Shown one piece after another: positions 52,059 to 64,000 of a DNA stretch of 64,000 nucleotides (position 1 is its first letter; the number at the start of each line of letters is the position of its first letter). The notes under the pieces were generated by a model, which was given only the letters and a program-made list of their open reading frames with translations, did not search any database and was not told the DNA's origin. This stretch comes from Scleromitrula shiraiana. Taxonomy: Eukaryota > Ascomycota > Leotiomycetes > Helotiales > Sclerotiniaceae. A program made the translations under genes and the position numbers. The stretch is taken from assembly GCA_028455995.1 (NCBI GenBank), contig JABELC010000010.1, positions 186,001 through 250,000 on the forward strand, read 5' to 3'.

Positions 52059-53957
52059 ATGAGGGAAGTCAATTTTAGTATTCCGAATGTCAATAAGGCT
52101 TCGGTCGGTATTACGACAGCTTTGTACGATCGTCGAGCCCTCGATTGCACTTCGACATTACCTTTGATTAATTCCCTTAATCATCTTGCCTATCTCACGA
52201 CTTCATCCGCAAGGATTAGAGACATTCTTACCGTCGATGGAGGTGTCGAAAGATTGATATGCCTTTTGAAGGCTGGTAGAAGTAGGGATATGATGGATAT
52301 GTGGAAATGGAATTTGGCTTTTCAATGTGTCGTCAATATCGGGGTACGAGGATCAGAAAACGTTCGAACTCGAGTCGTCGAAGCGGATATGGTTCCAGTC
52401 ATCGCTACAATTCTTGATAATTATATAAAAGTGGTTGATAGATGCAGAGAGAAGGCTGAAGAACAAAAAGCGAAGGCTTTACAAGAACATAGACATCAAG
52501 GTTCACGATCGGGTGAACATCGAGGTCATAAGAATGCTTCATTTGGTAATCGGGCATCACGATTTGATGCCGATTATCGTGCGTCAAGGCGGCAACCTCC
52601 TCCACCATCTATTGATATCCCAGGTGCTGCTCCATTGACGAATGGTTCCGATGCCATGGATGTCACTCCAACTGGTCCTCAATTCGCCCTTACATCTCCT
52701 CCTGAACGAACTCCCTTCTCAATTCACCGACATCATCACCATCACAGAACTCAAGATGCTAGACAACATTTCTTATCACCACGTCACAATATTCAACCTC
52801 TTGCAACTGCTGTTCCTTCTATGGATGCAGCAGATGGATTTAATATTAGACCAGTCAGGGACGTTGATCGTCTGCCATCAATGGTACCTGGGTTCCAAGG
52901 TGGTTTGACTTCTCAACCAGAATCTCCAACAACTCCTTTACCACCACCCCAAATGCGATCACCTACAGTTAGAGCGACATCAATCTCTGCGGGAACCACT
53001 CGACCTCGAAGACGCCCATCGATTAGACATCAAGCATCAACTGCTGCTGAAACAGAAGATATAAATGCTGATAGCATGGCATCTGATGAATCAGGAGATC
53101 CAGATATTGCTGGTGTTAGTCCAGCCGAAATTCAATCTACAACTGTTAACATTCAGGATATAAGTATGGATGAAAATGATAGTATGCTTACAGCAGTCGA
53201 AACCCCTCTTGGTCTTACAACTCCTACAGTTTCCGAAGCACAGGATGCCGGAACATTTAATATAACTCATCGATCTGCCATGGATGGTAGCATCATTAAT
53301 GATGCTACAACACCAACTGGGCCAGCAATGGGCCTTTCACCTGCTCAACCTACTACAGCTAATACTCCACCTACAATGCCTCCTACTACGATACCACGAT
53401 ATTTCTTGGATAGGCCAACTCCTCCACAAGGACAAGTTTTGGCAGCAATGCCAAGAGATGAAGATGTATTAATGTCTCTTCAACTTTTAGCATACGTTTC
53501 TAAATATTGTAACCTTCGATCATACTTTCAACAATCTCACCTGGTTCCTAAACTTAAGATTGGTCCTGAACTTCATCTTCTCGATGCTGATGAATCGACT
53601 TTCTCTCCAAATGTTACATCTCCTACATCTTGCAGTTCTCATTCTGCTGAAGAAGAGGAGGAATATCTCCTTCCTGATGATTTCAACATCTTCCCATTGG
53701 TTGAGAAGTTTACTGTTAGACATCATAGTCAAGATATGCAATATTGGGCAGGAGTTGTAATGAGAAATCTTTGTCGAAAAGATGATTCTCGAGGTGGAAT
53801 TAGACAATGTGCACACTATCAATGTGGAAAATGGGAAGAATACACCAGACAATTCGCGAAATGTCGAAGATGCCGAAGGACGAAATACTGCAGTAAAGAA
53901 TGTCAAAAGAGTGCATGGGTATTCCATCGTCATTGGTGTGTCGCTGCATCTCAATGA
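52059..53957 (+). CDS. mub1: MYND-finger protein SamB/MUB1
   Basis: Single-exon gene, 632 aa. Homologues are Aspergillus samB (morphogenesis, growth polarity) and yeast Mub1, a partner of the Ubr2 ubiquitin ligase in Rpn4 turnover. The N-terminus (MREVNFSIPNVNKASVGITTA, then RRALDCTSTLPLINSLNHLA) is typical and forms an armadillo-like helical region up to about residue 130. A long disordered middle follows (130-460), with a His run (HRHHHHHR) and many Ser/Thr-Pro sites. A second helical segment precedes the C-terminal MYND zinc finger, with Cys584, 589, 602, 605, 611, 615, a His near 623 and Cys627. The start is in good context, and an upstream pyrimidine-rich leader contains a 4-codon uORF, so translational control is possible. 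Confidence 0.92.
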   Translation: MREVNFSIPNVNKASVGITTALYDRRALDCTSTLPLINSLNHLAYLTTSSARIRDILTVDGGVERLICLLKAGRSRDMMDMWKWNLAFQCVVNIGVRGSENVRTRVVEADMVPVIATILDNYIKVVDRCREKAEEQKAKALQEHRHQGSRSGEHRGHKNASFGNRASRFDADYRASRRQPPPPSIDIPGAAPLTNGSDAMDVTPTGPQFALTSPPERTPFSIHRHHHHHRTQDARQHFLSPRHNIQPLATAVPSMDAADGFNIRPVRDVDRLPSMVPGFQGGLTSQPESPTTPLPPPQMRSPTVRATSISAGTTRPRRRPSIRHQASTAAETEDINADSMASDESGDPDIAGVSPAEIQSTTVNIQDISMDENDSMLTAVETPLGLTTPTVSEAQDAGTFNITHRSAMDGSIINDATTPTGPAMGLSPAQPTTANTPPTMPPTTIPRYFLDRPTPPQGQVLAAMPRDEDVLMSLQLLAYVSKYCNLRSYFQQSHLVPKLKIGPELHLLDADESTFSPNVTSPTSCSSHSAEEEEEYLLPDDFNIFPLVEKFTVRHHSQDMQYWAGVVMRNLCRKDDSRGGIRQCAHYQCGKWEEYTRQFAKCRRCRRTKYCSKECQKSAWVFHRHWCVAASQ

Positions 53958-54720
53958 TAATCTATATACCTTTATCAAAAAGGACCTTTTCCTTTTCAAG
54001 TGTTGACATTGCATAACCACAAAAGTCAAACCAAACAAACAAAATTTTATAATGTCTTTATGACAAAAAAATAGCGACTCATTCAATTCGAGGTTTCTTA
54101 TGTCAAAAAATCATATCAACATCACATCAGCATATCCCAATGGCGTTTTTTTAATATCAATTGGTTTCAATTACGATACCTCTGCAGCATGCACGCAAAA
54201 ATAACCAGATAATTATGGTTTTTTCGTTCTGGATTTTTTTATTTTATCATTGACATTGACATTGTCGTTTTTGCGAATTTATTATCCATCATCATATCAT
54301 ATCACCTCTAGTCGATTCTCTATCTTTCTCTCCCTTTTCCTCTTTTTCTCATCCGAAGAATACATATTAAACCCATTCGATTTGATTATTACGAAATTAT
54401 TATCTCGGAATTGGAATGAAATGGAATGAATATGGATATGGAAATGGAAATGAAAAATGAATGAATTAAATGATTGGAGTACGAATTCCCTTTGTTACTT
54501 TACCCTAGTCTATTTTCTTATCTCTAGTTCTTCAACTTGCGGATGAATGGATGAATTGATGGATGGAGAGATGGAGGAATGTGGTTTTCTTGAATTATTT
54601 CTTGTATACTTTGATATGGGAAAGAGAGGAGGGGGATTGAATTGAATTGAATTGAATTGGATGGGATGGAATGGGATGGGATGGGAGTGAGGTGGATGAA
54701 TGGATGGGCGTCTTATTGTT

Positions 54721-54751
54721 GGATGGATGGATGGATGGATGGATGGATGGA
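54721..54751. repeat. (GGAT)n microsatellite
   Basis: About eight perfect tetranucleotide units. Confidence 0.95.
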
Positions 54752-54959
54752 TATATGGGGTTTAGTCTTATACCATTCTATTTTACTCCATTCTATTCTA
54801 TACCTCTCTATACCACTTTATACCATTCTATACCACTATATACCACTCCGTCCCATTCCATTCCATTTCACTCCATTCCGTTTCATCTGGCGATATCATA
54901 CATACCTATATACTTATATACATACATACATATATCCATCCATATATACACACATACCT

Positions 54960-55002
54960 ATATACATACACATACATACATACATACATACATACATACA
55001 TA
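54960..55002. repeat. (ATAC)n microsatellite
   Basis: About nine to ten tetranucleotide units, mostly perfect. Confidence 0.93.
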
Positions 55003-58000
55003 CCCTACTTCCCTCCCTACCACCCACTCACTCAATGACTCACTCACTCACTCACTCACCCGCCCACCCAATGACTCACTAACTATCATACCCTAACTAT
55101 AAATACCTACCCATCCTTCCATTTCTTTCATATTTCATTCATTTCTTTCATTTTTTTAAACAAAAGAGAGATTCGGATTCGGGTTTGAGATGTATGTATG
55201 GATGTTATGTATGTATTTATGTATGTTATTTATTCATGAATGGTTGATGGAGGATTTAAGATGGATGGTGGATAGAAGAGGGGGAATCTTGGGATTCGAT
55301 TGGATAGGATGGATATTTAAGTTACTGGTGGTGGTGGGAAGTAAGTAAGTAAGTTAGTTAGAGTCAGTGGGTGAGTTAGAGTCAGTGGCTGGGTGGGTGG
55401 GTGAATGGCTGGGTGAATATTGTAAATATGGTATTGATGGAGTGATGGATGGGAAGGGATGGAGGGAAGGGATGGAGGGAAGGGATGGGGAATTGAATTG
55501 TATTGTATTTGGAGTGAGGGGTGTTTTTGGGGTTGGAGTTAGAGTTGGTTGGTTGATTGGTTGATTGATTGGTTAGTTAATTAGAGGGAAGAGGGAAGGG
55601 AAGGGAAGAGGGAAGAGGGAAGGGAACGGAAGAGGGAAGGGATGGGAGATGAGATGGGAGATGAGATATATACTTTAGTTGAAGCGCACTAGTAGCAGGA
55701 GAGTGATAAACTTAAATGTATGGATGTATGGACTCGGGAAAGAGAAAGAGAAAGAGAAAAAAGTCGGAAATGAAAGATGCTAGGGAACGGGAGATGGAGA
55801 TGGGAGATGGGAATTAAAATATAGAATTGATTGATTGATTAATTGGCTGGCTATTAGTAGTTAGTTAGTCAGTTGGTTGGTTAGTTGGTTGGTTGTATAG
55901 TAATTGGTAGAATTGGAATTGAAAAAGAATGGATGAATGAATGAATGAATGGATGGATAGGGATAAGGATAGAAGAATAATGGATAGAGATAGGAGAATA
56001 ATGGATACCATTTTACGTAGTAGTTGTGAAACTTTTTTTTTATATCTTTATTTTTATTTGGGTTTGAGTTTGAGTTGGGTTTGGGTTTGGGTTGAGTTTG
56101 AATTTGATGTGAGATGAGATGTAAGATGTGATTTTAATCCAGCTAGATGCTAGTGTGTACTGTATTTTTTGATTTGTATATGTTAGTTTTGGTGTGATGC
56201 GATGTGATGTAATTTTGGAGATGGGATGGGATGTGAGATGAGAGATGAGAGGTGAGAGATGTGATTTGGATTTAATATGTATGTGAGATGGTGAGATGGG
56301 ATATATAAAATAAGATGAGATGAGGTGAGATAAAATAAGATAAAATGTGTATCATATAAGAAAGATATTGTAGGGAAATGAATGTAGGATCATGATTGTA
56401 TATGTGAGATTTTATGTAATGTACTAGTTAGATTTAGATGTTGATATTGATATTGATGTATATTGAGTGGTATATATATACTAGTATGGATGACTTGAGG
56501 TGGTATGTATGGATAAGGATGATATAGATATAAAGTGATATATAGAGATGGTGAGAGATGAGGATAATGTCACAAAAGAATAAGATTAAGTCATCATATG
56601 ATTATATAATTATTTTTAGATAATCAACTGAATATGATTAAAAGTACTTCATACTAGTATCTTTAACGTTATATTATAATCATTGATACTATATAAAAAA
56701 GAGTTTCACTTTCTTTTTAAATACATCAATCAATAAGTTCTTGACTATGCTTCAAGTTCGTTTTGTGTGATAGATAAAGATAGAGGAATGAAGGAGGATG
56801 AGGATGAGGATAAAGATGAGGATGAGGATGGAGGAGTGGAGGAGTTGGTAAAGCGGGAAATGAGTAAGTGGGTGGATACTAGTAGTAAGAAGAAGAAATA
56901 GAGAGGTAGAAAGGTGGTATGGAGGTGGTGAGGGGAATAGAGGTGGATTATAGATTTGGAGATGTGGGCGAGTGGATTTGAGGTAATAGTAATGGTGATG
57001 ATGATGGTGATGGTTTTGTAAAAGGATTAGGAGATGGGATTAAGTAAAAAAATAAAGATAGAGATTCTGAGTCGGATATAAGTTTAAGGTGATGTATGTA
57101 CTAGTATATTATAGTATTAGGTAATATAGTGTTAGATAGATAATATATTATAAAAATATGAGATAAAAGCCTCGGATAAGAGATAGTAGATGATAGATGA
57201 TAGGATATTGAATTATAGACATTCAAGTTGGCAAGATATAGTATAGTCTTAATTATGTTTTTTGTTAGTTAATGTTATGTTAAGTAATGTTAAATAATAT
57301 TACTAGTACTAGTATTAAACAATAGATAAAACCAAAACAAAGTCTAATCGAATCAAATTAAATTGAAAAAATTAACACAGATACTTGATCAAAGATTGAA
57401 TCAGATGGAAGACATTGAACGAAGAACAGGATTAAGTGAGAAAGTGGAAGCAGGCGAGGGATAGCTTAGGAGATGGATGAATTCATAGTGTGGCTCTTTA
57501 ACCGACTAATCAATTCATTAAGATATTATCAAAAATACATCGACAAGTACATACTAAGTAGAGTAGAGAAATAAATAATTAAACAACTTGAATGTGAAAT
57601 AAAAAAATATATTAACTTGAAACTAAGTGTAGAAAAAGATTAGTACTAGTAATACAAATGCCAGCGAAGATAAATATTGTTAAAAATACTGGATATAGAG
57701 ATATAGTATAAGAAAAAGTAAATTATAAAATGAAGAAACTTTCATTTGTTTAGTGAGATGTATTAGCTGGTAGTTTTTATAGATTATTAGCCTTTTGATG
57801 ATTAGACGACGTGCTACTAGGAGGTGGGATTGGAAATATATTTACCGACTCGGAAGTATATCTATCTATCTAGTAGCTAGCTTGGATGGCCACACTATAC
57901 CGCACTAGTCTGGCATGATGGTGTAATCCACCACTTACTACTTTCTCGCTTATCTACTTTGATCTAGATTTAGATCCACTAATGTATCCGTAACCATATC

Positions 58001-58595
58001 TATGAATTCATTCATTTATATCAACTAATCGTTTTCGAATCATAAAATCTTAATATCATACATGATATAATTATCTCATAGCGATTAAACTCGCTGGTTC
58101 ATTCAACCATCTATTTATACAATCACTCTAAACCAATCAATCAACCCACCATCCAAAATAGCCCATCAATACTCCAATTCCCTTATCACCCATAATAAAA
58201 AACCTAATAAATAGTTGGAGATAAATACTTGAATTAGAAATTTATATCTAAACCTCTAAATTTATCTTATGAATCATTCCCGATCCTCGAAACATATATT
58301 TTTGTTCTGAGCATATCGGTATCGAAGCTTGTGTACGATCCAAGTTGTGGTAATGATTATGGTTGTGATAGTGATTGTAATCTTGATATAGGTGAGTCAT
58401 TTCGGTTCAAGTTGCTATTGAAGTTGGAGCTGTTTTGATGGTGAAGAGTATTAGATTAAACAAAATCAAAACGTTCAAACGAAACTAAATCCGAATAAAA
58501 AATGTAAGAAACTCGTTTTATAAACAATAATGTGCGATTTGATGAAATAGTTTTGCAGTGATGTAAAAACAGTTTTTAATAGCTGTAATATAAGG

Positions 58596-58712
58596 TTAAA
58601 TTTGTTCCCGTCTTGTTATTTGAAGCATTCGGTATGAGAGGAAGAGGCTGATGAAGCCGATTAGTGAGGATAGGATGCCTAAGAGGATGGTAAAGGCTGT
58701 TTCCTCGTTCAT
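58596..58712 (-). CDS. Small single-span membrane protein, family member C
   Basis: 38 residues, too short for usual gene callers. It opens MNEETAFTILLGILSSLIGF, continues SLFLSYRMLQ, and ends ITRREQI. It aligns without gaps over about 36 residues with member A at 41227: shared MNE start, LxGxLSSxIG core, SLxLSY and the juxtamembrane RREQ. Member A is spliced about ten codons after its RREQ; here the frame closes with TAA two codons after it and no donor is visible, so this copy may be a naturally short or truncated version. The upstream minus-strand leader is C/A-rich with many CCATC repeats. Function unknown; conservation of the motif despite different codons argues against chance. Confidence 0.55.
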   Translation of the reverse strand: MNEETAFTILLGILSSLIGFISLFLSYRMLQITRREQI

Positions 58713-61695
58713 GGTTTGAGAGGTAACGAGGATCGATGGTGATAGGGGTAGTGATGGAGATGGAGGTGGGATTGGATTTGAAGATGTTGGTAGATGGATG
58801 GATGGAGGGAGTTTTATTGAGATTTCAAGATGGTTGAAAAAGAGAGCTAGAACTTGAAGAAGTAAACGTAGGGATGTTTAAGAGGTTGTTTGGCTTCGGA
58901 GGTATGCTCGGTAACGAGATTGTACGATGATTGTTCGATATACGAGAGACGGGGTGAGGGTTGGAATGTGTTTCGTGACTTGAACTTCAAAGGTATAGAT
59001 GGATGGATAGATATAGGTATATCGAGACTTGTAGTTTAGGAAAGTAGCAGATGGTGATATAATTTATAGGCCTGAATCCCTCTTTCTTGCGTAATAGATT
59101 GATAACGGAGTTGTGAAACGAGCGAGTGAAAAGGGGAGATTTATATGATGATTGAAAAATCTGAAAATGAAGTTTTATCTTGGAAAGCGGTCGATTCGAA
59201 TACAACAAGTTGGTTTGAAAGGATAGGGACAAACGAAGTGAGGTAGGAATCGTAGAATGAAGTGAAATGAACACGGGTGATGGGGCAAGCCTAGCTTGTA
59301 TTTGTAGTGTTTGAAAGATAAGAAACAAGCTCCTGCTTGATTGAGGAATAGATTTGGGTGGTAATGGAGTTATGTGTATGCTGAGCTGGATGGTTTAAAG
59401 GTAAATTGGTGGCTAGTTGAATGCTGCGCAGGTGAATAATGGGTGGGCGAGTGCTTAGTAGGTGAATGCTGAATGATCGATACCGTGTTATTGAAACTAG
59501 AATGATGTTTGATATGATAAGAAAAGTTTGCCATTACGATAGGGAAGACTCTTGAAGTAGATATATATTTCCAGAAATTATTGAATTGAAACGATGTCAC
59601 TTTGTTTCTTACTGCGGTGGTAATTCTGCAATTACTTCAGCATCATCTTGCGCATGGGTGGAGCGTACAGCATATGCAAAGCGATGTTGGGTCCCATATC
59701 ACACCAATCGTATGAACAAGGTATAATCGATATACCAATGTAGACAGGAAGATTTCAGGATGGTGGGAGTGACTGTAAAATTTGAATGCATGGGTACTGT
59801 GATTTTTTACAAAAAGAGTATAAAATATCGCAAGGCTGTCTGGTAACATCAAGTGATTACATGATTCGATACGACCATTGCCAGAGTGCAAGGGTATATG
59901 ATCACACTTTTTTCTACTCAAATCAAATATGGCTATTTTCCTTGAGTGATTCTTTTCGGTGATTGATAAAATTTATGGCTTCTCTTAGGGCAGACTTTTC
60001 CTGGAGCGTTTCGGTTCTAATAAGTGAGATGTTTGTGGTTTATATCCCCATCTCTTCCGGCCTCTTCCTGACAAGAATCATTGACTTACTGATAGGAGAA
60101 AAAAATGCAATTTTGATATATATCCTTCTTGTCAATAGATCTATGTAGTTAGTTACAAATAAAACCACCAGTATAACTACACAATTACAAATGTTGATTC
60201 TGGCCATTGTTTTCAAATTGAATTTAAGAAGATCTGATATACTGAAGATAAATATTTCCTATTCAAAAGCTGAAGGTCTAGTACCGATGTATTAAGATTA
60301 TTAAATTTTATTTCGCGAATAAACCGTTACAGGATTACACAATACATAGTGAGGGCTGGATTTGAATGGATCGGTAAAGTGAATGAACAATACGATACAT
60401 ACGATGCGGTATTAGTACCGCATCGTATCGTGCTTAGGGAGAGCCGCACGCTGCAGGACATTGATCATTCCTCCACCCCACAATTAGCATGCATTCTTTT
60501 ACTTTGTTTTCAATCCTGACGTCAAGATTTGAATATGTCGATGTGAAGGGCGGTGAATTGAGAAATGTGTAACAATTTAAAAATTATATGTGTTATGTTA
60601 TGTTATATGGATGGATAATGATCTTATACGAGATATAGGAATACAAGGGGGGGAGGGGTATAGGGGAAGTGAGGTGATAAGTAGTGGTGGATATATAATC
60701 TTTTCATCATAATAGAGACAGATGGTGGTTTAGCTAGGGCCAGGGAAAGTTTATGGGGAAAATAGTAGCCTAATGATATTAATAAAGATTTAGGTAGAAT
60801 TGAAGAAAACCTTAGCGACTCTGACTAAATGGATGCAGTTGATGAGATGATTCGTTAGTTTGTTGTTCATTTGTTTGGTTGATGGAATATTATACAAGCA
60901 TGAAGATAGTGACAAGCTGAAAGCTTTGCACCTCCACATATTTCACCGCTAGAATCAAAGGAGTCTCTAATTTCGCGCGTCAACCTTTCATATAGCCGGA
61001 GATAACAGTTGATATAGAAGAAGAAGTTATAAGTTGTAAGAGCAATAAATTTACCGAGGTTCTAATCAGCCACAGTTACGAGTGAAAAGGACAATTGCAC
61101 GTACTACATACAAGGCCTCACATCGCGCTTCGCAGTAACTTTAGAAGGCTGTTTTCAGGTTGTGTAACAAAAACATTGGGATGCAACAATAGAGCCAGTC
61201 CAATTTCACCTCCTACAACGGAATCCCAGCAAGTATCATCAACCTGATACGGCAACCTTGCATAAGCAGAAGCGTATATGAGAGGTCAAAGATATCGTGA
61301 TGTTGGTCGAGTAGTCCCGCACCAAGCATTATATAACATATAGTTATCTCTCATATGTGTTGCCTCGCCGAGCCAGTTACAATATATTTTTTCATTCTTG
61401 ATTGATGTTTAGTTCACTAGACTTTCTTTTAGCGAAACGCTGATTTGTATGCTAGATCGAGCTAACGTTCATCCCGTACTCCTAGGGGGTGACATGAACA
61501 ACACGATTCACTTAGAATGTGGAAAAACGTTTATAGTAACATGTAATGAAAGTCGAATCTATCTATATACCAGTAAAAATCTACACGGAGGGAATAAATC
61601 TTTAGAATATATCTTGGTATTATATTCAAATGATCCTCTACTTGGTAAGATCTCTTTGTGTCTTTTTAAGCTGCTTTGAAGCAAAACCAAACCAT
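58713..61695. other. Intergenic, no supported gene
   Basis: The left part is the upstream leader region of the small gene at 58596. Reading frames here lack codon structure or known motifs. One strong hairpin at 60401 is listed separately. Confidence 0.5.
60401..60426. repeat. Perfect 11-bp hairpin with TTAG loop
   Basis: ACGATGCGGTA at 60401-60411, TTAG, then TACCGCATCGT at 60416-60426. It is GC-richer than its surroundings. It could be a protein-binding palindrome or a remnant repeat end. Confidence 0.8.
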
Positions 61696-63236
61696 CTAAT
61701 CACGCAGTATCGTAGCATTCTTCGATATCTGTGTCCACCTTTCACTATTCTCTCGTGCCAAAATCTGTGCGTGTAACGTATGAAACTTCCACATCGGCAC
61801 GCTACACCAGAAAAACACAAATACCCATATGTACCTATTCAACAATATGACCCATATGTTTGTCCGATTTGGATCCCATGCCATAAACGATTTCAAGTGA
61901 AGAACAATAATGTTTCAACCGTGCAAACAGCAAAGCTTAAAATATACCAGTATATCTCATACTTCCAAATCGATGTGTTCCCCGCATTATAACTAACTAT
62001 CGCATGCGAAACACCAGATACAAATGATATGATAAACGCCGACATTGTCTTCGCAGCGTGCGATGATGGTGGAAGTTTCAAGAAATGGATAAGTAGTTTC
62101 CCATAATTGGAATATGTCCTCACTATAATATTATGCCAAAATATCCCCCAAAAACGACTCACGGACGTTGCGGCTGTAATATTGCCGAATATAGGGGGCC
62201 AGTCGCTAAGATTATCGATACCGAGACTGACAAATAAGATGGAGAGAATGGAGTTGATGGAGTCTAGAATTAAGATGCCCTCTTAGACCCAGGATATGGC
62301 GATGTAGGTTCGGAGAGCTGCGTGTTGGGTAGTGAGTGTAGAAAAGTTTGGAAATAGTGGATATTGTGATGGTATAAGATCTTTAGAATGGAGGGTGCTA
62401 ATTATGGAAGTCGTGTAGTGGGGGACGACTCTAGAATAGAGCAGGTAGTAGATTGATAATTTGATTAAGCAGTAGTGGCCAAAGAATATGGGATACGATC
62501 TTCGTTCGGATTCCATATCAATTTTGAGTGGAGGAGATGATGTTGTGGATATATGCAGTAATTGTGGATTACTCCAAAGTTTATAGGCGGCTTTGAAGTT
62601 GTATTTCGGGGTAATGGCCATATGAGTCCGTTTCTCCTTCGATTCTAAGCTGATACGTAACGAGACATCTGATTGATGTGGACATGGTAGCTTCTCTATA
62701 TATAGTATATAGATAACATGTATAATGTTCAGGAGGACCGCTTGACTCCATATGGTACTGATAGTTGGAAGAAATAAAGCTGAATGCCCTGCGGATCTTA
62801 AGGAAAGAATGGCGAAGGTTAGGAAAATGGGGAGGAGGAACAGGCGACCTTTTTGAGTTTTCCTCTCTAGGATAATAATGAAAGCTCTAGAGGAAGACCA
62901 TTAGCTAGTCTCAACTGTCCAATTGGTATCATTTCTTTACTGCATGATCCAAGCTATATGTTCAAATTGGTATTGCAGAACTGAAATTATCGAGTTGGGG
63001 AGATAGGATGCAGTATATTATAGACTCAATAAAACGAACATTACTTACATGAATGAGAGTATTAAGTAGAACGCTGGAGCAAAACATGTAAGAGCCCGTC
63101 GTACAGTGAAACTTAGCTTTCTGCAATCCAATGAGATTTTGTGAGCAACAGTCATACAAAGAAGCAACAAACGGGCTCAACAAAGCTACGAAACTTACAA
63201 CACTTGAATTCCTACGCAAAATTGAAATACACTCAT
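61696..63236 (-). pseudogene. Wax-synthase/Tri7-like membrane O-acyltransferase, degenerate
   Basis: Multi-span membrane acyltransferase of the fungal wax-synthase-like (MBOAT-type) family. Exons by consensus: 63236-63199, 63120-63049 and 62886 onward. The spliced product begins MSVFQFCVGIQ, then SFTVRRALTCFAPAFYLILS. Exon 3 carries hydrophobic helices and the family region FKAAYKLWSNPQLL; the signature SRFWGIFWHNIIVRTYSNYG (about 62150) with its WxxxWH; FVSGVSHA; and a final helix WVFVFFWCSVPMWKF. Two defects break it: a TAA at 62285-62283 in the middle of a hydrophobic helix (AISWV / EGILILDSINS), and a one-base frame shift before the last helix at about 61895. Splice sites remain good, so loss looks recent. 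A sequence error could explain either defect but hardly both. Confidence 0.7.
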
Positions 63237-64000
63237 CTTGAAGTTTGGTTGCCGGAAGATTCTGTGGAAAAACTAGCCAGAAATGACTTAGAAACGCGGT
63301 ATAACATGAAAACAGGAAGATAAAAAACACCATAGTGCAAGCTGGAGGAAAACTCAGGACAAGAACCTTATCTCAAGAGTATATAAACATGATTTAGACA
63401 ATTTGGGCCTCGTGAACCCATCGTTTCAGCAACATAATGATCGACACGGCTCTTAAATATCATTAGAAATTGAAGTAATAAGTCGAAATGATTGACTATG
63501 AAGTCATAGATAGGATTGCATGACATTTATAGGTTGACCTAGCCTTCCATATAAGCCCAGTTTCATCCGAACATTGAGCCAATTTTAACATAAATCCATC
63601 AATGCTGCAGGGAGACAGCAAAGTCAAATATGTTTGAGAAACTAGGTACTTCGCTTCATACCCCTGCCAAGAGCTACCTACATTTTTAAGCGAGGCACTA
63701 CTTTTTAGGTAACGTCTAAAACACTCGACAAAATCCGATCCATTCTTTTTCCAAGGGTCTGAGCTGATACAAACGTACGTGACGAGCATTTTTAGATTTC
63801 ATAATAGATGGCTCAGTATTCTTTAATTTTTGTCCCAGAGTTTTGCATATGGTCATGAAGTTTAAGATTTGTCACAAGATCATAGATGAAAGTTTAATTG
63901 TTGGCCCAGGCGCGGTACTAAATTGAAATCGAAGCTATAAAAACACGACTAGTCCAGCTTTCTATTGTACAAAGAAGAAACAACATGTAAATCCAAGCAT
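63237..64000. other. Right edge, one doubtful frame
   Basis: A 97-codon minus-strand frame (63789-63496, starts MLVTYVCISSDPWKKNGSDF) has fairly protein-like composition but no recognisable domain, no splice context and no neighbour linking it to a function. Nothing else is visible to the window end. Confidence 0.25.

Larger units (their letters stand above)
53958..58595. other. Gene-poor, microsatellite-dense stretch
   Basis: 4.6 kb with (GGAT)n at 54721-54751, (ATAC)n at 54960-55002, ACTC repeats (55021-55080), GGGAA, GGTT, AATG and GAGAT repeats, and about ten ACTAGT sites. No gene can be supported on either strand. Confidence 0.55.

Noticed and set aside
61449..61679. 76-codon plus-strand frame
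   Set aside because: No recognisable motif; placed just beyond the acyltransferase pseudogene without supporting context.

Overview
The window is nuclear DNA of a filamentous ascomycete. Genes carry short introns (about 50-60 nt) with GTAAGT/GTATGT donors, CTAAC/CTAAT branch sites and CAG/TAG acceptors. There is a dispersed single 5S rRNA gene, and there are AT-rich islands that look degraded by repeat-induced point mutation. Protein content (AspRS-DUF2156 fusion, CVNH-LysM protein, SamB/MUB1, MKT1, POT1) fits Pezizomycotina. Style and AT/microsatellite richness suggest a leotiomycete of the Sclerotiniaceae type, but that placement is inference.

Layout. 1-6.1 kb: a CVNH-LysM lectin-like gene with a stress-type promoter, a 5S rRNA gene, and two decayed gene pieces on the minus strand. 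6.1-15.7 kb: a 195-bp TTA microsatellite, then erdS (AspRS fused to a DUF2156 aminoacyltransferase, minus strand), diverging across 2.7 kb from an HSL-family alpha/beta hydrolase that may be its erdH partner. 17.3-18.85 kb: two AT-rich inverted-repeat elements. 19.9-35.6 kb: the gene-dense core, with importin alpha (-), POT1 (+), MKT1 (-), a 2-oxoglutarate oxygenase (+), PUS4 (-) and an RFTS-like protein (+), in alternating divergent and convergent pairs. 35.6-64 kb: gene-poor and microsatellite-rich. It holds SamB/MUB1, a hAT-like non-autonomous element with a perfect 8-bp target duplication, a wax-synthase-like acyltransferase pseudogene, and three small membrane-protein genes that look like paralogues.

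How the genes fit together. Most core genes are housekeeping: nuclear import, telomere end protection, mRNA regulation, tRNA pseudouridylation and ubiquitin-linked morphogenesis. The notable functional pair is the sterol-aspartylation synthase with its neighbouring hydrolase. The least described item is the family of roughly 38-122 residue single-span membrane proteins at 38.4, 41.2 and 58.6 kb. Two members share an N-terminal MNE start, and all share an LxGxLxxxIG...SY core. Exon boundaries were placed by eye from splice consensus and reading-frame continuity; no search or alignment was run.
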